A stretch of 40,266 nucleotides of DNA from Leptospira alstonii serovar Sichuan str. 79601 (GTDB lineage Bacteria > Spirochaetota > Leptospiria > Leptospirales > Leptospiraceae): assembly GCF_000347175.1 (NCBI RefSeq), contig NZ_ANIK01000001.1, positions 1-40,266 of the forward strand, written 5' to 3'. Position numbers and translations under genes: made by a program. The notes below the pieces were generated by a model. The model searched no databases. It was not told where the DNA came from and saw nothing but the letters and a program-made list of their open reading frames with translations. Below are positions 35,664 to 40,266 of the stretch, piece by piece; the first letter of the stretch is position 1; the number at the start of each line of letters is the position of its first letter.

Positions 35664-35712
35664 ATAAAAAATCCGAATACGTTCCTCACTTGTTTTTCCG
35701 GATTATTTATTT
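35662..35712. other. Inverted repeat between the tRNA unit and the next gene
   Basis: AAATAAAAAATCCG (35662-35675) pairs with CGGATTATTTATTT (35699-35712) with one mismatch, around a 23-base loop. It lies upstream of both divergent units and touches the candidate tRNA promoter, so a regulatory or boundary role is possible. Confidence 0.5.
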
Positions 35713-35756
35713 CCCACTGAGGAAAAAAAGTTTCGATTGCAGCTTGTTTGCCGAAA

Positions 35757-36152
35757 ATGGAAGAGATGATTCTAACTTTGATTCATACCGGAATGACTCT
35801 TTCAATCCTTTGTTTTTACACAGGTTATTATTTTCGTTTTAAAAAAAATCTTCTCCATCGCATTTTCAATCTCCTCGGCGCGGGCTTCAATTTAACGACG
35901 GCATTCTCTCTTCTTTACGTGAAATATTTAGGCGGCGGTTTGGAAAACGTCGGAATCGTTCCCGCGGTGGAACGCTGGATCATCGATACACATCGTGTGT
36001 TTGCCGTATTGACCTTGATTTTAATGTTACTGATGGTTTGGTCCGGATTAACTCGAAAAAAAGAATTCCACAGAAAGCTGCACTATATTTTCCTTCCTCT
36101 ATACACTGTAATTTTCCTTTCCGGTTTGGTTTTGTTTCGTTCCGCGAACTGA
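35757..36152 (+). CDS. Small four-helix membrane protein of unknown function
   Basis: The 131-residue protein has four predicted membrane helices (about 4-20, 35-55, 78-98, 107-125). Histidines sit near the helices in LIHTGMTLS, IDTHRVFAV and FHRKLHYIF, and this pattern recalls small cytochrome b-like or DUF420-like membrane proteins; haem binding is only a possibility. I took ATG 35757; a TTG three codons earlier is also in frame. Neither has a strong ribosome binding site. It precedes the transketolase gene by 60 bp. Confidence 0.7.
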   Translation: MEEMILTLIHTGMTLSILCFYTGYYFRFKKNLLHRIFNLLGAGFNLTTAFSLLYVKYLGGGLENVGIVPAVERWIIDTHRVFAVLTLILMLLMVWSGLTRKKEFHRKLHYIFLPLYTVIFLSGLVLFRSAN

Positions 36153-36212
36153 CCTTCTTCCGGCGCCTCGTTTCGAGGTTGGAAATCGGCATCTCATTCG
36201 CTTAGGAAGAAT

Positions 36213-37037
<825 letters not shown>

Positions 37038-37047
37038 TCGAACGTTT

Positions 37048-37086
37048 CCCCGCGGCCCTTTGCGGGGGAGCTTTTTCTTTTTTAAA
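37048..37086 (+). terminator. Intrinsic terminator of the transketolase gene
   Basis: CCCCGC (37049-37054) pairs with GCGGGG (37063-37068) over an 8-base loop, followed by GAGC and a T-rich run from 37073. It begins 12 bp after the stop codon. Confidence 0.8.
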
Positions 37087-37233
37087 TTTTTTTCCACATT
37101 CTTATCTTTCGACGTTTTGTTTTCCTTCTTTCGCTCGTAAGACATAGTAAGTTATAGAACTCATTCCATTTTTTCGGATAGCCGGTTTTATTCCGAATTG
37201 ACTCATTTCGTTTTTCGTAAAAATATATTGTTT

Positions 37234-38133
<900 letters not shown>

Positions 38134-38201
38134 ACTTCTTTCGAGAGTTCTTGCTTGAGCCTGTACGGTTATTTTGAATACTGTCCCCACGGGAAGGGGT
38201 A

Positions 38202-39168
<967 letters not shown>

Positions 39169-39227
39169 TTTTGATCGATAAGAGTGTCCACTGATTTCCC
39201 GAACGATTCTGTATACGGAGAAAGAAA

Positions 39228-39731
39228 ATGACATCTCAACCTTATCCACAACCGAACCCTAAACTCGATCTCGTTATTGAACGGATCGTGGACGTTCCGC
39301 GAGAATTGGTTTGGACCGCATGGACCACTCCGGAACATCTCAAACCTTGGTTTTGTCCAAAGCCGTGGAAAACGATCGATTGTGAGATCGATCTAAGACC
39401 GGGTGGAATTTTTCGGACCATCATGCAATCCCCCGAGGGACAGGACTTTCCGAATATCGGTTGTTATCTCGAGGTGATTCCGAATGAAAAACTTTCTTGG
39501 ACGGACGCTCTTCAGCCCGGCTTTCGTCCTTCTCCCGATCCCACTCATCCGTTCGGTTTTTTTACCGCAGTGATTACTTTGGAAACTCACGGAACCGGCA
39601 CTAAATATAGGGCGACTGCGATTCACGGAAACGAAACCAATCGAAAAAAACACGAGGATATGGGTTTTTACGACGGTTGGGGAACCGTTTTGGATCAGCT
39701 CGTCGTTTATATCAAAAACATTCAATTCTAA
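39228..39731 (+). CDS. SRPBCC/AHSA1-domain protein
   Basis: The 167-residue protein is one START-like helix-grip domain of the AHSA1 type: [33 protein letters not shown] at the start, ECDLRPGG-like [15 protein letters not shown], and the terminal [14 protein letters not shown] helix. The fold has a large hydrophobic cavity and often binds small ligands or acts as a stress-linked chaperone cofactor. No partner such as an ArsR regulator is adjacent. The ribosome binding site is GGAGAAAG. Confidence 0.92.
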   Translation: MTSQPYPQPNPKLDLVIERIVDVPRELVWTAWTTPEHLKPWFCPKPWKTIDCEIDLRPGGIFRTIMQSPEGQDFPNIGCYLEVIPNEKLSWTDALQPGFRPSPDPTHPFGFFTAVITLETHGTGTKYRATAIHGNETNRKKHEDMGFYDGWGTVLDQLVVYIKNIQF

Positions 39732-39739
39732 TATAACGC

Positions 39740-39774
39740 GAGTTCTCCGTAATCGATGCGAAAGCGATTGAAGC
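39740..39774 (+). repeat. GAGTTCGG/GATGCGAAAGCG dispersed repeat, copy 4
   Basis: GAGTTC followed by CGATGCGAAAGCGATTGAAG aligns with the copies at 4136, 25428 and 28662. The CGGT/ACCG hairpin is not kept here. Confidence 0.6.
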
Positions 39775-39858
39775 GAGATCACCAAAGAAGGATCAAAAAC
39801 GCACGTTTCAAGTTGCGAGAGGTTAGTTCTAGGGATTAGGATTTTACACAATAAAATG

Positions 39859-39923
<65 letters not shown>

Positions 39924-40092
39924 CTCCCGAGTCTTCCCACCGCCTCTCCCCTCCACCCAAAATTAGGGTGGGGCTTGCTTGTTTTACAGTAGATTGTCGT
40001 AATTCCGACAGATTTACAGCGCGTCCCAAAACTTAATTTTACATTATCAAAAAGATCAAGCTGCAAGGTTCTGTCCCTATCGAGCGACCCGT

Positions 40093-40266
<174 letters not shown>

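Overview
The window looks like a chromosomal segment of a pathogen-clade Leptospira. I infer this from three things: lipoprotein signal peptides with loose spirochaete lipoboxes; a characteristic gene set (di-haem cytochrome c peroxidase behind a PerR-type palindrome, leuCD next to a LysR gene, stand-alone lpxD, a split transketolase, an orphan motA); and intergenic regions packed with short mosaic repeats rich in GCGAAGCG and CGACCCGTAG motifs. Species cannot be fixed by eye. Gene density is ordinary, genes sit in short operons on both strands, and I see no prophage, insertion-sequence transposase or CRISPR array.

Layout. 1-566 is repeat-rich and gene-free. 567-899 (-) is a STAS anti-sigma-factor antagonist. 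1022-4091 (+) is a tight operon: exported protein, J-domain protein, ManA, small HNH nuclease, DUF1292 protein. 4178-4912 (-) is an orphan MotA. 4997-7054 (+) holds a metallo-beta-lactamase-fold hydrolase and the peroxidase gene with its operator and terminator. 7208-8668 (-) is a glycosyltransferase plus a GHKL ATPase. 8671-15008 (+) is a long operon: a degenerate amidohydrolase, an S1-repeat protein, trmL, an RsbW-like ATPase, uvrB and a rhomboid protease. 15145-20807 holds mostly exported or hydrolytic proteins of unclear role. 20906-23900 is lysR divergent from leuCD, with a palindrome between them. 24177-26501 has lpxD and a DMT transporter, separated by repeats. 26502-28821 has two small unknown genes in repeat-rich DNA. 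28822-34795 (+) has glutathione peroxidase, a ChaN-like protein, a class A PBP with an N-terminal zinc ribbon, and an exported protein. 34796-35747 is repeats plus tRNA-Tyr and tRNA-Thr (-). 35757-39731 (+) has a small membrane protein, the transketolase N-half, a SirB1-like protein, a polyprenyl synthase and an AHSA1/SRPBCC protein. 39732-40266 is again repeats.

How the genes work together. Several envelope functions recur: LpxD for lipid A, a class A PBP for peptidoglycan, a core-type glycosyltransferase, a polyprenyl diphosphate synthase and ManA for nucleotide-sugar precursors. Peroxide defence is represented by the peroxidase and glutathione peroxidase. LeuCD serves leucine synthesis and, in Leptospira, also the citramalate route to isoleucine. 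Three partner-switching-like proteins (one STAS, two GHKL ATPases) are scattered and not in one operon.

The most unusual material is between the genes. At least six short repeat families share modules. One is a 7-bp hairpin with a GAA loop whose two arms have changed together in three copies. Another is a 71-bp hairpin element in two copies, one carrying an inserted module. A third forms the entire leader of the ChaN-like gene. The DNA just 3' of tRNA-Tyr, including the last seven bases of its acceptor arm, is duplicated around about 200 bp of repeat. Inside the genes, the amidohydrolase-like protein that has lost its metal ligands stands out.
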